NCBI RefSeq assembly: GCF_004000845.1
Contig: NZ_BIMA01000011.1
Location: 39,914 to 103,913, forward strand
Length of the DNA: 64,000 nucleotides
Direction of reading: 5' to 3'
Source of the DNA: Paenibacillus koleovorans NBRC 103111
GTDB taxonomy: Bacteria > Bacillota > Bacilli > Paenibacillales > NBRC-103111
The translations under genes and the position numbers were made by a program. The notes under the pieces are model-generated. The model had not been told where the DNA came from, searched no databases, and saw only the letters and a list, made by a program, of their open reading frames with translations. Positions 51,736 to 62,682 of this stretch are shown here, one piece after another. Position 1 is the stretch's first letter, and each line of letters begins with the position of its first letter.

Positions 51736-52038
51736 ATGATTCAGGCCAAACCGATCCAAATCGGCGATCGCACGGTGATGGGCATCACGGTCGAGCTGCC
51801 GAAGACGACGCTGGTCATCGTGACGACGGATAAAGGCTATATCATGTGCGGTGCCTTGGATGTTGCATTATTGAACGAGAGACTTCGATCCCGGAACATC
51901 ATTGCCGGGCGGGCTACCGGAGTCAAGACGCTGGAGGACTTGCTGGAGGCGCCGCTCGAGTCCGTCACCCATACGGCGGAAGAAATGGGGATCGTGCCCG
52001 GGATGAAAGGGAGCGAAGCGATTTTACTCATGCTGTAA
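51736..52038 (+). CDS. yunC: DUF1805 protein (YunC-like)
   Basis: 100 residues: KTTLVIVTTDKGYIMCGALDVALLNERL and AGRATGVKTLEDLLEAPLESVT match the YunC/DUF1805 family, of unknown function. ATG 51736 with AGGAGG 7 nt upstream; GTG 51715 lies before the ribosome site. Confidence 0.85.
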   Translation: MIQAKPIQIGDRTVMGITVELPKTTLVIVTTDKGYIMCGALDVALLNERLRSRNIIAGRATGVKTLEDLLEAPLESVTHTAEEMGIVPGMKGSEAILLML

Positions 52039-52065
52039 GCGGTGAAAGGGGCGTAGAAGGGCGGC

Positions 52066-52104
52066 AAAAAATAATGGAAGGAACGAGACCGGGTCTCGTT
52101 CCTT
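52066..52104 (-). terminator. Terminator of the XRE regulator gene
   Basis: Near-perfect 13-bp inverted repeat 52078-52090 / 52092-52104. On the minus strand it is followed by a T-rich run (52066-52073). Confidence 0.7.
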
Positions 52105-52126
52105 CTGGCTGCTCTATCGTTAGCGG

Positions 52127-52489
52127 CTAACGGCTCTCGCGCTCGTCCCGAATCGTGCAGACAAGCCGTTCCGCCTCTTCGGGGGTAAGAGGCAGGCCGT
52201 CCAGCACAACCATACGTCCATCGGTCGTATATTCACCAAGATCTATCGGATCCGGTGCCGAATCCGGCGTCGAGGTAAAGCTCGGATCGTCCGTCCGGCA
52301 CAATATATAGTCGAGAGACACTTGGTAATAGTCGGCAATCGTACATAAAGTCAAATAATCGGGTTCTCTCCGATTGGTTTCGTAGTGAGACAGCGCTGCC
52401 CGGGAAATGCCCAGCTTGCCTGACAGCTCTTCCTGGGTGAGCCCGGTTTTATCCCGCAGCGCTGCCATTCGTTCGCCGCAACGGATCAT
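52127..52489 (-). CDS. XRE-family transcriptional regulator
   Basis: 120 residues. Helix-turn-helix LTQEELSGKLGISRAALSHYETNRREPDYLTLCTIADYYQVSLDYIL (residues 17-63, like SinR/phage Cro). The C-terminal half is acidic and unrecognised (LPLTPEEAERLVCTIRDERES). Target unknown. GGAGGAG before the ATG. Confidence 0.88.
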   Translation of the reverse strand: MIRCGERMAALRDKTGLTQEELSGKLGISRAALSHYETNRREPDYLTLCTIADYYQVSLDYILCRTDDPSFTSTPDSAPDPIDLGEYTTDGRMVVLDGLPLTPEEAERLVCTIRDERESR

Positions 52490-52615
52490 AATACTCTCCT
52501 CCTCCTTGGACTGATGTGGGAAATGTAAAGATCCCTAAACAATTCGGAGCAAAACGCCTAATTGTGGGGGGGAGCCGTCCGGGAAAACAAAACAGGAGGG
52601 GAGCACCGGAACGGG

Positions 52616-52638
52616 CTCCTCCTCCTCCTCCTCCTCCT
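52616..52638. repeat. CTC trinucleotide run
   Basis: 23 bp of uninterrupted CTC repeat in the 157-bp gap between the XRE regulator and GDPD genes. Confidence 0.8.
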
Positions 52639-52646
52639 GGCTGCCG

Positions 52647-53621
52647 TTATTTCGCAGCTGTCGCTCTGGAGTCGAGCAACTGCTTCAACAAGTCGGGCCG
52701 ATTCGTGATGATGCCGTCGGCGCCAAGATCGAGCAGTTCCTTCATCGTAGCCGAGTCGTCTATAGTCCAATAGTGAACCTGTATGCCGAAACGATGAGCC
52801 ACCTTGATCAGCAGCTCGTCCTTCAAATTGATGCCGCTGCTGCTGACCGGAATCTGCAGCACGCTCGCCTGCGGCCGGAACAAACCGGGCAGGAACGCCT
52901 TGGCCAACACCACGAAGCGGGTCACCTCGGACCGTCCGGCGCCTAGCGCCACCGTGCCGCCGGTGACACGGTCGAACCGGGCGATCGCCTCGTCGTCGAA
53001 GGAAGTAACGACCGTCTGCTTCTCCACTCCGAATTGCTTCAGCATGGCGAACAGCTTTTCTTCGATTAAAGGATAGACGCCTTTGATTTCGATGTTGTAA
53101 TGGTAATGGGTACCGTAACGCTGGAATACTTCCTTGAGCGCAGGGATGTACACGCCTTTGCCGCGGTAGCTGGTCTGGCCGTTCAAATCCTTGAACGTGT
53201 AACCGGCGTCCAGCTTTTGCAGGTCGGCCAATGTATAGGAGTCCGTGCGGCCTTTGCCGTCCGTCGTACGGTCTACGGTCGCATCGTGCATGACGACGAT
53301 TTCGCCGTCCTTCGTCATATGGATGTCGAGCTCGAGCACGTCGACATTCAAGGAATCCGCCACGTCGAAGGCTGCGATCGTGTCGGTCGGCGCCAGCAGC
53401 TCGCCGCCTTGATGGGCAATGTTAAGCGGCTTCGCGACCGGAGCCAGCGGATTCGGAGGCTGCGGCGTGAAGAAATAGTAAATGACGGTGCTGACCAAAT
53501 AAAGAAGGACGATCAAAGCCAGCAGTCCTAGTGCGAACTGCTTCAGGAACGTCCCCCAGCGGGGACGCCGGCGACGGGACGTGCCGAAGCTGACCGGACT
53601 ATAGTTGTGTTCGGTGCTCAT
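52647..53621 (-). CDS. Membrane-anchored glycerophosphodiester phosphodiesterase
   Basis: 324 residues. A basic N-terminus and one helix (FALGLLALIVLLYLVSTVIYYFF, near 29-51) place the enzyme outside. Catalytic motifs: AHQGGELLAPTDTIAAF (usual form HRG...PENT, so partly changed), ELDIHMTKDGEIVVMHDATVDRTTDGKG (near 96-123) and EIKG (near 178). It would cut glycerophosphodiesters to glycerol-3-phosphate plus an alcohol, or act on teichoic acid. Arg of the HRG motif is Gln here. Confidence 0.88.
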   Translation of the reverse strand: MSTEHNYSPVSFGTSRRRRPRWGTFLKQFALGLLALIVLLYLVSTVIYYFFTPQPPNPLAPVAKPLNIAHQGGELLAPTDTIAAFDVADSLNVDVLELDIHMTKDGEIVVMHDATVDRTTDGKGRTDSYTLADLQKLDAGYTFKDLNGQTSYRGKGVYIPALKEVFQRYGTHYHYNIEIKGVYPLIEEKLFAMLKQFGVEKQTVVTSFDDEAIARFDRVTGGTVALGAGRSEVTRFVVLAKAFLPGLFRPQASVLQIPVSSSGINLKDELLIKVAHRFGIQVHYWTIDDSATMKELLDLGADGIITNRPDLLKQLLDSRATAAK

Positions 53622-53654
53622 AAGGGATCGTTACGCTCCTCTGGCTGTAGAGTG

Positions 53655-54758
53655 CTAGTTGTCGAACAGCGCCTTCAGGCTGTCGGAGTACGGAGCGCGG
53701 ACGACGCCCTTCTCGGTGATGATGGCGGTCACATATTCGTTCGGCGTGATATCGAAGGCCGGATTGAACACTTTGACGCCGACAGGAGCGGTGCGTTTGC
53801 CGAAGCCTTGGGTGATCTCGTCCTCGTGGCGCTCCTCGATCGGAATTTGCTCGCCGGTCGGCGTATTCAGATCGATTGTAGACATGGGGCAGGCGACATA
53901 GAACGGGATGCCATGCGCCTTGGCCAGCACCGCTACGCTGTACGTGCCGATTTTGTTGGCGACGTCGCCGTTCGCCGCTACGCGGTCCGTCCCTACGATG
54001 ACCGCCTGCACCCAGCCCTTCGCCATGACCATGCCGGCCATGTTGTCGCAGATGAGCGTCACGTCGACGCCGGCTTGCTGCAGCTCGAACGCCGTCAGCC
54101 GCGCGCCTTGCAGCACCGGCCGCGTCTCGTCGGCGAACACGCGCAGCGAGATGCCGCGCTCCTGCGCCAAGTACATCGGCGCCAGCGCCGTGCCGTACTT
54201 CGCCGTGGCCAAGCCCCCGGCGTTGCAATGCGTGAGGACGCCCATGCCGTCCTCGAACAGCGCGAGCGCGTGCTCGCCGATCAGCCGGTTCGTCTCCTCG
54301 TCCTCGGCTTGGATCAGCCGCGCCTCCTCGAGCATCGCGGCCTTCAGCCGCGTAAGACCGGCCTCGCCCTGCTCGCGCACAAGCTCCACCCCGCGGCGCT
54401 TCATCCGGTCGAGCGCCCAGAACAAGTTCACCGCCGTCGGCCGCGACGTCGCGAGATAATCGGCCTGGCGCGTAAGCTCCGCCAGGAACCGCTCGCCGGC
54501 GTTCTCGCCTTCAGCTACGCCTCGCACGCCGAGATACACCCCGTACGCGGCCGCAATCCCGATGGCCGGCGCTCCGCGCACCTTCAGGTGGCGGATCGCC
54601 TCCCAGACGTCCTCGGCCGTCGTGAGCTGCAAATACACGATCTCCTCCGGCAGCAGCCGCTGATCGAGCAGATCGAGATGTTCGTCCGCCCAGCGGACCG
54701 ATTGCAGAGGGCTGGAGTTGGAACCCGCACCCATAATAGTAGAAACGTGATCCGTCAT
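53655..54758 (-). CDS. mtnA: S-methyl-5-thioribose-1-phosphate isomerase
   Basis: 367 residues. Converts methylthioribose-1-phosphate to methylthioribulose-1-phosphate in methionine salvage. Motifs: [13 protein letters not shown] (near 60), catalytic Cys in [19 protein letters not shown] (near 175), catalytic Asp in [19 protein letters not shown] (near 255). Second gene of the mtnK-mtnA operon, 16 bp after mtnK. Confidence 0.96.
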   Translation of the reverse strand: MTDHVSTIMGAGSNSSPLQSVRWADEHLDLLDQRLLPEEIVYLQLTTAEDVWEAIRHLKVRGAPAIGIAAAYGVYLGVRGVAEGENAGERFLAELTRQADYLATSRPTAVNLFWALDRMKRRGVELVREQGEAGLTRLKAAMLEEARLIQAEDEETNRLIGEHALALFEDGMGVLTHCNAGGLATAKYGTALAPMYLAQERGISLRVFADETRPVLQGARLTAFELQQAGVDVTLICDNMAGMVMAKGWVQAVIVGTDRVAANGDVANKIGTYSVAVLAKAHGIPFYVACPMSTIDLNTPTGEQIPIEERHEDEITQGFGKRTAPVGVKVFNPAFDITPNEYVTAIITEKGVVRAPYSDSLKALFDN

Positions 54759-54774
54759 GTTGTGTGAAGCCTCC

Positions 54775-55980
54775 TTATTGTACAGCCTTCAGCGCGATTT
54801 CGAGCACTTGCTCGATCGAATCTGCTTGTCTATGCCCTTTGATCAGCGATTTGCCGATTGAGAGCGCGATGCGCTGAGCACGTTCCTTGGCAGCCGCATC
54901 CGAGATGCGGTCGATATCGGCTACATGCGCGAGCCCGACGACGCGGCGGATCATTTTGCAGCCGGCATAGCCGATCGAATCCTGCAGCAGCCCGGCGATG
55001 TAGGCGTCCTGGAAGCCCGGCGTGCGCGACATTCGGTCGACGCAGTCCTTGTCCCACAAGGCGCGGAATTGCTCCTCGAACACGGTCCATACATCCTTCA
55101 CCGTCGCGAGCAAGTAGCTTCTCATGGAGGCCCGCTGCTCCGACGTCTCGCTCAAGCCCTCCTGCCCGGCGTAGTTCAGCAGCAGGTTGGCTAGCACAGC
55201 CCCGATGTCGAAGCCCATGGGTCCGTAATAGCCGAATTCCGGATCGATCACTTTGGTCGATTCCTGCGTAATGAAGATGCTGCCGGTATGCAGATCGCCG
55301 TGCAGCAGCGCTTGGGCATGAGTCAGGAAGCCGTGGCGAAGCCGCGCAACCTCGAGCTGGAGCGCGGTATCCGCCCAGAGCGCCTCTGCCTCATCGCGAA
55401 TCGCTTCATCGAAGCTGTTGTTCGGCGAATCGGTATACGGGTCGTCGAAGATCAAATCTTCGGTAATTTTGCACAGCTCGGGGTTGATGAACTGCTTGAC
55501 CCGCATTTTTTTATGCTGCTGATTCATTCCGAGGTCGGATGTGTAAAATAAAGTACGGGCCAAAAACGCCCCGATGTGTCCGGCGAAAAGCGGGTACTGG
55601 TGGCCTTCCATCAATCCGCGGCGCATGATGACGTGATCGCTCAGATCCTCCATCACCGTAAGCGCCAGCTCGGGCACGTATTTGTAAACTTGAGGCACCA
55701 GACTTGGGCAAAGCTCGTGCTGGATCATCAGCAATTCGCTCTCGATGCGAGCACGGTCGAGCGTGAGCGGCCAGGATTCGCCGACTACTTTCGCATAAGG
55801 CAGCGCTTGCTTCAGGATGACGCTGGCGTCGGAATGCTTGTCCCGAATATGGAAGACGAGGTTCAAGTTGCCGTCTCCGATCTCGCGGCTCGCCAGCTCC
55901 GCGCCGGGCTGGAACAAATTCGGTATTGTGCGGGCGAATTCGATCGCCTCTTGTTCGTTAAGCGGATGGTATTGGCTCAT
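54775..55980 (-). CDS. mtnK: S-methyl-5-thioribose kinase
   Basis: 401 residues from ATG 55980 (GGAGGTGCC 8 nt upstream; the frame extends slightly further). Protein-kinase-like fold: [11 protein letters not shown] glycine loop (near 36), [13 protein letters not shown] catalytic loop (near 230), [17 protein letters not shown] metal site (near 248). Phosphorylates methylthioribose, the first salvage step after Pfs. Its promoter is simple and no S-box riboswitch precedes it. Confidence 0.96.
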   Translation of the reverse strand: MSQYHPLNEQEAIEFARTIPNLFQPGAELASREIGDGNLNLVFHIRDKHSDASVILKQALPYAKVVGESWPLTLDRARIESELLMIQHELCPSLVPQVYKYVPELALTVMEDLSDHVIMRRGLMEGHQYPLFAGHIGAFLARTLFYTSDLGMNQQHKKMRVKQFINPELCKITEDLIFDDPYTDSPNNSFDEAIRDEAEALWADTALQLEVARLRHGFLTHAQALLHGDLHTGSIFITQESTKVIDPEFGYYGPMGFDIGAVLANLLLNYAGQEGLSETSEQRASMRSYLLATVKDVWTVFEEQFRALWDKDCVDRMSRTPGFQDAYIAGLLQDSIGYAGCKMIRRVVGLAHVADIDRISDAAAKERAQRIALSIGKSLIKGHRQADSIEQVLEIALKAVQ

Positions 55981-56013
55981 GAAAAAGGGCACCTCCAACA
56001 ATTTTCTTCACCT

Positions 56014-56041
56014 AGTATAAGCGATATCCGCTAACGTGCAA
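56014..56041 (-). promoter_or_regulatory. Promoter of mtnK-mtnA
   Basis: Minus strand TTGCAC (56036-56041), 16-bp spacer, TATACT (56014-56019). The leader is only about 25-30 nt. Confidence 0.6.
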
Positions 56042-56114
56042 ATACCGGGCACATATTCCGAACGGTTTCACGTTAACCTAATCATATTCACAAACTTAAG
56101 GAGGAACATCCCAA

Positions 56115-56570
56115 ATGTCGCCAACCTCAACTGCAACCGTAAGCGCCGTCGAAGTATTGAACAAACAAGTAGCCAACTTCAGCGTATTGTACATGAAGCT
56201 TCACAGCTTCCATTGGTTCGTCAAAGGCCCGCAGTTCTTCACCTTGCATGCCAAGTTCGAGGAGCTGTACACACAAGCCGCTGCCACGCTGGACGAGCTG
56301 GCGGAGCGCGTGCTCGCGATCAAGGGCAAACCGCCTGCTACGCTGAAGGAGCAGCTGGAGCTGGCGTCGGTCAAGGAAGCGAAGGGCAACGAGTCGCCCG
56401 ATCAAATGGTGAAGGCGCTCATCGCGGACTACCAGACGATCATCTCGGAGATCGACAAGGGGGCGGATGCGGCCGATAAGGAAGGCGACGCCAGTACGGC
56501 GGATTTGCTGACCGGGCTGCAGACGACGCTCGAGAAGCAGGTGTGGATGCTGCAGGCTTGCATGGGCTAA
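56115..56570 (+). CDS. dps: Dps-family DNA-protecting/ferritin-like protein
   Basis: 151 residues. Four-helix ferritin fold with the intersubunit ferroxidase residues in LHSFHWFVKGPQFFTLHAKFEELY split over 30-53 (two His, then acidic residues). Dps stores iron and detoxifies H2O2 in a dodecamer. AAGGAGG before the ATG. It shares the divergent gap with mtnK. I see no PerR box in that gap although Dps homologues often have one. Confidence 0.93.
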   Translation: MSPTSTATVSAVEVLNKQVANFSVLYMKLHSFHWFVKGPQFFTLHAKFEELYTQAAATLDELAERVLAIKGKPPATLKEQLELASVKEAKGNESPDQMVKALIADYQTIISEIDKGADAADKEGDASTADLLTGLQTTLEKQVWMLQACMG

Positions 56571-56582
56571 TAAGGAAACGAC

Positions 56583-56623
56583 AAAAACCGTCCAACCGAA
56601 TTGATCGGGTTGGACGGTTTTTT
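56583..56623. terminator. Bidirectional terminator after dps
   Basis: CCGTCCAACC / GGTTGGACGG stem with A run before and T6 after. Confidence 0.9.
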
Positions 56624-56636
56624 GTCAACCAAGACG

Positions 56637-56798
56637 CTAAGCCCTGCGATGTTCGATCAGATCGATGGCGCCAAGCACGATATGCGCCAGGCCGAAGCCC
56701 AGCACGCCCCAACCGACGGCAGGGAATTTCCCTCTCAATGCGACGCCCGATGCCGTGACTGCCGTTCCCAGAACCGTGGGTAGAAGACCTTCTCTCAT
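56637..56798 (-). CDS. Small two-helix membrane protein
   Basis: 53 residues from ATG 56798 with GAGGGG 6 nt upstream. Two hydrophobic helices (LLPTVLGTAVTASGVAL and GVLGFGLAHIVLGAIDLI). Not recognised. Shares the terminator with dps. Confidence 0.65.
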   Translation of the reverse strand: MREGLLPTVLGTAVTASGVALRGKFPAVGWGVLGFGLAHIVLGAIDLIEHRRA

Positions 56799-56887
56799 GC
56801 TAAACCCCTCATTTCCATCGATTTTGTAAAGGACAAAGCGCATGATTAGGTTGCATGTTCGCCAACCGATCTATGCGCGAGCGGCGT

Positions 56888-56917
56888 TTGCATTGTTTTC
56901 CTTCGGAACGCTATAAT
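56888..56917 (+). promoter_or_regulatory. Sigma-A-type promoter
   Basis: TTGCAT (56888-56893), 18 bp, TATAAT (56912-56917). Confidence 0.65.
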
Positions 56918-56937
56918 CGGTTTGATGGAGGTGCAAA

Positions 56938-57528
56938 ATGGCGATAATAGCTGAGGAGCAAAAAGCGGCATTAAAGGAATGGGCGGTTGCTGTTGAGGCG
57001 CTGCTCGAAGGAAGCCAGATCCTGATCATGCGCAAAGGCGGCATTATCGAGGAGACGCGGCATTTCGAGCTGGTGACGGACTCATTCTACTTTTACCCGA
57101 CCTATGAGCACCAGAAGAAACGGCTGCTAAAAGAAGAGTACCAGGATCGTCTGGACCGAACGCTAGTCGGCTGGACGCCGGAAGACAAGTCGGTCACGAT
57201 CCGCGCCTATGCCGAAGCGGTTGAGGATATCGAGGTGTTCAGCCAAGAGGAGCTGAATCGGCTGCGGGAGCTGCACATTTGGACGGACGAATTCTCATCG
57301 GAGAGACTGCATTGGAAGAAGACACAGCCTCTGCATGTGATTTTGCTTCGGGTGTACAAGCTGGTAGAGCCGATCGAAGCCGACATTCGAGAGGAATATA
57401 TCGGGTGCAAGTCGTGGTTGGAGCTGCAATCGCCATTGCCGGCCGGCGTTCAGGCGGAGCCAGTACTGTCGGACGAGGAATTCGAGCGGAGATGCATGGA
57501 AGTGAAGGAAGCGCTGGGCCGCGTGTAA
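56938..57528 (+). CDS. DUF1802-family protein
   Basis: 196 residues. ALKEWAVAVEALLEGSQILIMRKGGIIEE (near 11-40) and FYFYPTYEHQKKRLLKEEY (near 50-70) are the family hallmarks. Function unknown. ATG has GGAGGTG upstream and a good promoter. It lies just before the suf operon but has its own control. Confidence 0.85.
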   Translation: MAIIAEEQKAALKEWAVAVEALLEGSQILIMRKGGIIEETRHFELVTDSFYFYPTYEHQKKRLLKEEYQDRLDRTLVGWTPEDKSVTIRAYAEAVEDIEVFSQEELNRLRELHIWTDEFSSERLHWKKTQPLHVILLRVYKLVEPIEADIREEYIGCKSWLELQSPLPAGVQAEPVLSDEEFERRCMEVKEALGRV

Positions 57529-57616
57529 AATCGTGAGTTTCGGCTTGCCGCGCGGGTCGTAGGCATGTGGAGAGCCCCTGCAGGGGGTTAGGCTTCTCTT
57601 GCCTGTCGAAATCGGT

Positions 57617-57667
57617 TATAATGGATTTATTATTGAGAATCAATGAGAATCATTTAAGAATGATTCT
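57617..57667 (+). promoter_or_regulatory. suf promoter with Fur-like inverted repeat
   Basis: TATAAT at 57617-57622. Downstream, a direct repeat of GAGAATCA (57634-57652) merges into a perfect inverted repeat AGAATCATT / AATGATTCT (57646-57654 / 57659-57667, 4-nt centre). AATGAGAATCATT-like sequence is typical of Fur boxes. Its place after the start point suggests repression, but Fur binding is inferred. Confidence 0.55.
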
Positions 57668-57692
57668 TAAGTATCCGGAGGGAATTGGACAA

Positions 57693-58481
57693 ATGGCTAA
57701 CGCACCGCAATTCGTAATAGACGGCCTGAAGGCTTCTATTGAAGACAAAGAAATTTTGAAAGGCATCAATTTGACTATAAACGGCGGAGAAGTGCATGCG
57801 ATCATGGGCCCTAACGGGACTGGCAAAAGTACGCTCGCATCCGCTTTGATGGGTCATCCCAAATACGAAGTGACCGAAGGCAGCGTGCAGTTGGATGGCG
57901 AAGAAGTGCTAGAGATGGGCGTGGACGAGCGCGCGCGCGCGGGTATGTTCCTTGCCATGCAATATCCTAGTGAAATTACAGGCGTCACGAACTCCGACTT
58001 CCTGCGCAGCGCGATCAACGCTCGCCGTGAGGAAGGCAACGAGATTTCGCTCATCAAGTTCATCCGCCAGATGGAGAGCAAGATGAAGCAGCTCGAGATC
58101 AACCCGGAATTCGCACACCGCTACTTGAACGAGGGCTTCTCCGGCGGGGAGAAGAAGCGCAATGAGATTTTGCAGATGATGCTGCTCGATCCGAAGATCG
58201 TCATTCTCGACGAGATTGACTCCGGACTCGACATCGACGCCCTGCGGATCGTGGCCGAAGGCGTGAACTCGATGCGCAACGCGGAGCGCGGCTTCCTGAT
58301 CATCACTCACTATCAGCGGTTGCTCAACTACATCAACCCTGACTTCGTGCACGTCATGATGCAAGGCCGCATCGTTAAGTCCGGCGGTCCTGAGCTCGCT
58401 CAGCGTCTGGAAGCGGAAGGCTACGACTGGATCAAGGAAGAGCTGGGCATTGTGGATGAAACCGTAGGTCAAGAAGCTTAA
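57693..58481 (+). CDS. sufC: Fe-S cluster assembly ATPase SufC
   Basis: 262 residues from ATG 57693 (GGAGGGA upstream; the frame is open earlier through the operator). Walker A GPNGTGKST (near 37), signature FSGGEKKRNEILQM (near 149), Walker B IVILDEIDSGLDIDAL (near 170), His switch ITHYQRLL. ATPase of the SufBCD scaffold. First gene of sufC-sufD-sufS-sufB. Confidence 0.97.
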   Translation: MANAPQFVIDGLKASIEDKEILKGINLTINGGEVHAIMGPNGTGKSTLASALMGHPKYEVTEGSVQLDGEEVLEMGVDERARAGMFLAMQYPSEITGVTNSDFLRSAINARREEGNEISLIKFIRQMESKMKQLEINPEFAHRYLNEGFSGGEKKRNEILQMMLLDPKIVILDEIDSGLDIDALRIVAEGVNSMRNAERGFLIITHYQRLLNYINPDFVHVMMQGRIVKSGGPELAQRLEAEGYDWIKEELGIVDETVGQEA

Positions 58482-58511
58482 TATTTGTACACCGATCAGG
58501 AGGAAATGGAT

Positions 58512-59813
58512 ATGAGTACACAAACCGTTCTTCCAATCGACCGCGATTCCATCACACAGTTGTCCGCCCGCAAGAACGAGCCGCAATGGATGCAAGATCT
58601 GCGTGTGAAAGCTTTGGAATCGGCGGAGACGTTGGAACTGCCGAAGTTGGAGAAGACGAGAATCGACCGTTGGAAGCTGAGCTCCTTCGGTTCTTATAAA
58701 GACACGGCGCCGCTAGCCGGCCTTGAATCGCTGACCGGCGCCGCTCGCGATCTGCTGCAGGGCGAAGGTCATGCCGCCAATGTCATCGTGCAGCGCAATT
58801 CGGGCATCGCATGGAAGCAAGTGAACGAAGAGCTGACGAAGCAAGGCGTCGTGTTCACCGACCTCGAGTCGGCTCTGCAGACGCACGGCGAGCTCGTGCA
58901 GAAGCATTTCCTGTCCGTCGTCAAGGCGGATGAGAATCGTCTGACGGCGTTGCACGCCGCAATGTGGAACGGAGGGATCTTCCTGTACGTGCCGCGCGGC
59001 GTGCAGGTGGCGCTGCCGGTCCAGGCGCTGTTCCTTGCCGACGACGCTGAAGCTGCGTTCGCGCCTCACGTGCTGATCGTCGCCGAAGCGAACAGCTCCG
59101 TTACGTACGTGGACAATTATTTGTCCGACGACGGCCTGGAGCTCGTGCATAACGGCGTTGTCGAGGTTGTCGTGAAGCCGGGCGCCAAGGTGACATTCGC
59201 CTCGATCCACAGCATGGGCGCAGGTTCGACGGACATCACGTACCGTCGTTCCGTACTCGAGAACGATTCCAAGATCGAATGGATCATCGGCGAGCTGAAC
59301 AGCGGCAACGCGATGGCCGACACGACCTCGATCCTGAAGGGCAACGGCTCCGATTCGGACGCCAAAGTGATCAGCATCGGCCGCGGCGATCAGAAGCTGA
59401 ACCAGACGACTCGCGCCGTGCATTTCGGCAAGAGCACGCCGAGCCAGATGATCACCCGTGCGGTGATGAAGGAAGAAGCGACGGCGATCATCAACGGCAT
59501 CACCAAGATCGAGAAAGGCGCAACCGGCGCGAACGGCCAGCAAACCGAGCGCGTGCTCATGCTGAGCCCGCGGGCGCGCGGCGACGCGAACCCGATTCTG
59601 CTGATCGACGAGGACGACGTGAAGGCCGGCCATGCCGCCAGCGTAGGCCAAGTCAATCCCGAGCAAGTGTACTACTTGATGTCCCGCGGCGTGCCTAAGG
59701 TCGAAGCCGAACGGCTGATCATCTATGGCTTCCTCGCTCCGGTAATCTCCGAAGTGCCTCTCGAGAATGTGCGCAAGCAGCTGGAGGCGCTGGTCGAAAG
59801 GAAGCTGGGTTAG
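58512..59813 (+). CDS. sufD: Fe-S cluster assembly protein SufD
   Basis: 433 residues from ATG 58512, 8 nt after AGGAGG. Beta-helix core with GIFLYVPRGVQVALPVQALF (near 158), SKIEWIIGELNSG, RGDANPILLIDEDDVKAGHAASVGQV (near 355) and YLMSRGVPKVEAERLIIYGFLAPV. Scaffold subunit with SufB and SufC. Confidence 0.96.
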   Translation: MSTQTVLPIDRDSITQLSARKNEPQWMQDLRVKALESAETLELPKLEKTRIDRWKLSSFGSYKDTAPLAGLESLTGAARDLLQGEGHAANVIVQRNSGIAWKQVNEELTKQGVVFTDLESALQTHGELVQKHFLSVVKADENRLTALHAAMWNGGIFLYVPRGVQVALPVQALFLADDAEAAFAPHVLIVAEANSSVTYVDNYLSDDGLELVHNGVVEVVVKPGAKVTFASIHSMGAGSTDITYRRSVLENDSKIEWIIGELNSGNAMADTTSILKGNGSDSDAKVISIGRGDQKLNQTTRAVHFGKSTPSQMITRAVMKEEATAIINGITKIEKGATGANGQQTERVLMLSPRARGDANPILLIDEDDVKAGHAASVGQVNPEQVYYLMSRGVPKVEAERLIIYGFLAPVISEVPLENVRKQLEALVERKLG

Positions 59814-61043
<1,230 letters not shown>

Positions 61044-61087
61044 TACGGAACTGATACGTACACGAACCTTATAGGGAGGGATTACGA

Positions 61088-62485
61088 ATGGCCAAGGATA
61101 TGCTGGATATGGAAGATTACAAGTATGGCTTTCGCGACGAGCACCAGAACATTTTCCGTTCGGAAAAAGGGCTGACGGCAGATATCGTAGCGGAAATTTC
61201 GCGGATGAAGAACGAGCCGCAATGGATGCTCGATTTCCGCTTGAAGTCGCTTGACATCTTTAACTCGATGCCGATGCCTCGTTGGGGCGGCAACATGGAC
61301 GATCTGGATTTCAACGACATCACTTACTACGTGAAGCCTTCGGAGAAACAAGGCAAGACGTGGGAAGAGGTGCCGGAGGAGATCAAGAACACATTCGACA
61401 AGCTGGGCATTCCGGAGGCGGAGCAGAAGTTCCTCGCGGGCGTCTCGGCGCAATACGAGTCCGAGGTTGTATACCACAGCATGCAGGAAGACCTGGAGAA
61501 GCAAGGGGTTATCTTCACGGATACCGATACGGCGCTTCGCGAGCATCCGGAGCTTTTCCGCGAGTACTTCGGGACGATCGTCCCGCCTAGCGACAACAAG
61601 TTCGCGGCGCTGAACAGCGCCGTTTGGTCCGGAGGCAGCTTCATTTACGTACCGAAGGGCGTCAAATGCGATATTCCGCTGCAGGCTTACTTCCGGATCA
61701 ACTCGGAGAACATGGGCCAATTCGAGCGGACGCTCATCATCACTGACGACGACAGCTTCGTACACTACGTGGAAGGCTGCACAGCGCCGATCTACAGCAC
61801 GAACTCGTTGCATAGCGCCGTCGTGGAGATCATCTGCAAGAAGAACTCCCGCGCCCGCTACACGACGATCCAGAACTGGGCGCCGAACATCTACAACCTC
61901 GTGACGAAGCGCGCGGTTGCCGAAGAGAACGCCACGATGGAGTGGGTCGACGGCAACATCGGCTCCAAGCTCACGATGAAATACCCGGCCGTCGTCCTCA
62001 AGGGACGCGGCGCCAAAGGCATGGTGCTGTCCATCGCCGTAGCCGGCAAAGGCCAGCATCAAGACGCCGGCGCCAAGATGATCCACCTCGCGCCGGATAC
62101 GACTTCTACGATCGTGTCCAAGTCGATCAGCAAACACGGCGGCAAAGTAACATACCGCGGTCTCGCCTCGTTCGGCCGCAACTCGCAAGGCTCGAAGGCG
62201 AATATCAAGTGCGACACGCTCATCCTCGACAACCAGTCGACGTCCGACACGATCCCGTACAACGAGATCATGAACGACAACATTACGCTGGAGCACGAAG
62301 CTACCGTCTCCAAGGTGTCCGAGGATCAGCTGTTTTACCTGATGAGCCGCGGCCTGACCGACGCGGAAGCGACGCAGATGATCGTCATGGGCTTCATCGA
62401 GCCGTTCACGAAGGAGCTGCCGATGGAGTATGCGGTCGAGATGAATCGCTTGATCAAATTCGAAATGGAAGGAAGTATTGGTTAA
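61088..62485 (+). CDS. sufB: Fe-S cluster assembly protein SufB
   Basis: 465 residues, starts 44 bp after sufS with AGGGAGGG upstream. [15 protein letters not shown] [24 protein letters not shown] split over 175-200, [11 protein letters not shown] with the conserved Cys (near 232), [26 protein letters not shown] and [20 protein letters not shown]. Main cluster scaffold with SufC and SufD. A 9-bp hairpin (62471-62492) spans the stop codon. Confidence 0.97.
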   Translation: MAKDMLDMEDYKYGFRDEHQNIFRSEKGLTADIVAEISRMKNEPQWMLDFRLKSLDIFNSMPMPRWGGNMDDLDFNDITYYVKPSEKQGKTWEEVPEEIKNTFDKLGIPEAEQKFLAGVSAQYESEVVYHSMQEDLEKQGVIFTDTDTALREHPELFREYFGTIVPPSDNKFAALNSAVWSGGSFIYVPKGVKCDIPLQAYFRINSENMGQFERTLIITDDDSFVHYVEGCTAPIYSTNSLHSAVVEIICKKNSRARYTTIQNWAPNIYNLVTKRAVAEENATMEWVDGNIGSKLTMKYPAVVLKGRGAKGMVLSIAVAGKGQHQDAGAKMIHLAPDTTSTIVSKSISKHGGKVTYRGLASFGRNSQGSKANIKCDTLILDNQSTSDTIPYNEIMNDNITLEHEATVSKVSEDQLFYLMSRGLTDAEATQMIVMGFIEPFTKELPMEYAVEMNRLIKFEMEGSIG

Positions 62486-62502
62486 TACTTCCGTATTAAC
62501 AG

Positions 62503-62556
62503 ACGTGTCCGCATCGACAAGCACCTAGTGTATATGTCGATCGGGCACGTTTTTTG
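62503..62556 (+). terminator. Terminator of the suf operon
   Basis: Long stem ACGTG(T)CCG...ATCGACA / TGTCGAT...CACGT followed by T6. Confidence 0.85.
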
Positions 62557-62682
62557 TTGTTCCCGACCCGAATCATCCCATCATTCCTTGTCCAATTAAG
62601 GATTCGAATGGATTTCCGAATTTGTTCTGAATAGTGTCCAGTAAGAAAGCCGATACTTTGGCCAAAAGGAGGCGGCTGACCA

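Noticed and set aside
55981..56114. PerR box before dps
   Set aside because: No sequence close to TTANAATNATTNTAA is found in the gap, unlike the perfect match at 48054.
61082..62524. Minus-strand frame of 480 codons opposite sufB
   Set aside because: Shadow of the conserved sufB gene, with low-complexity composition.
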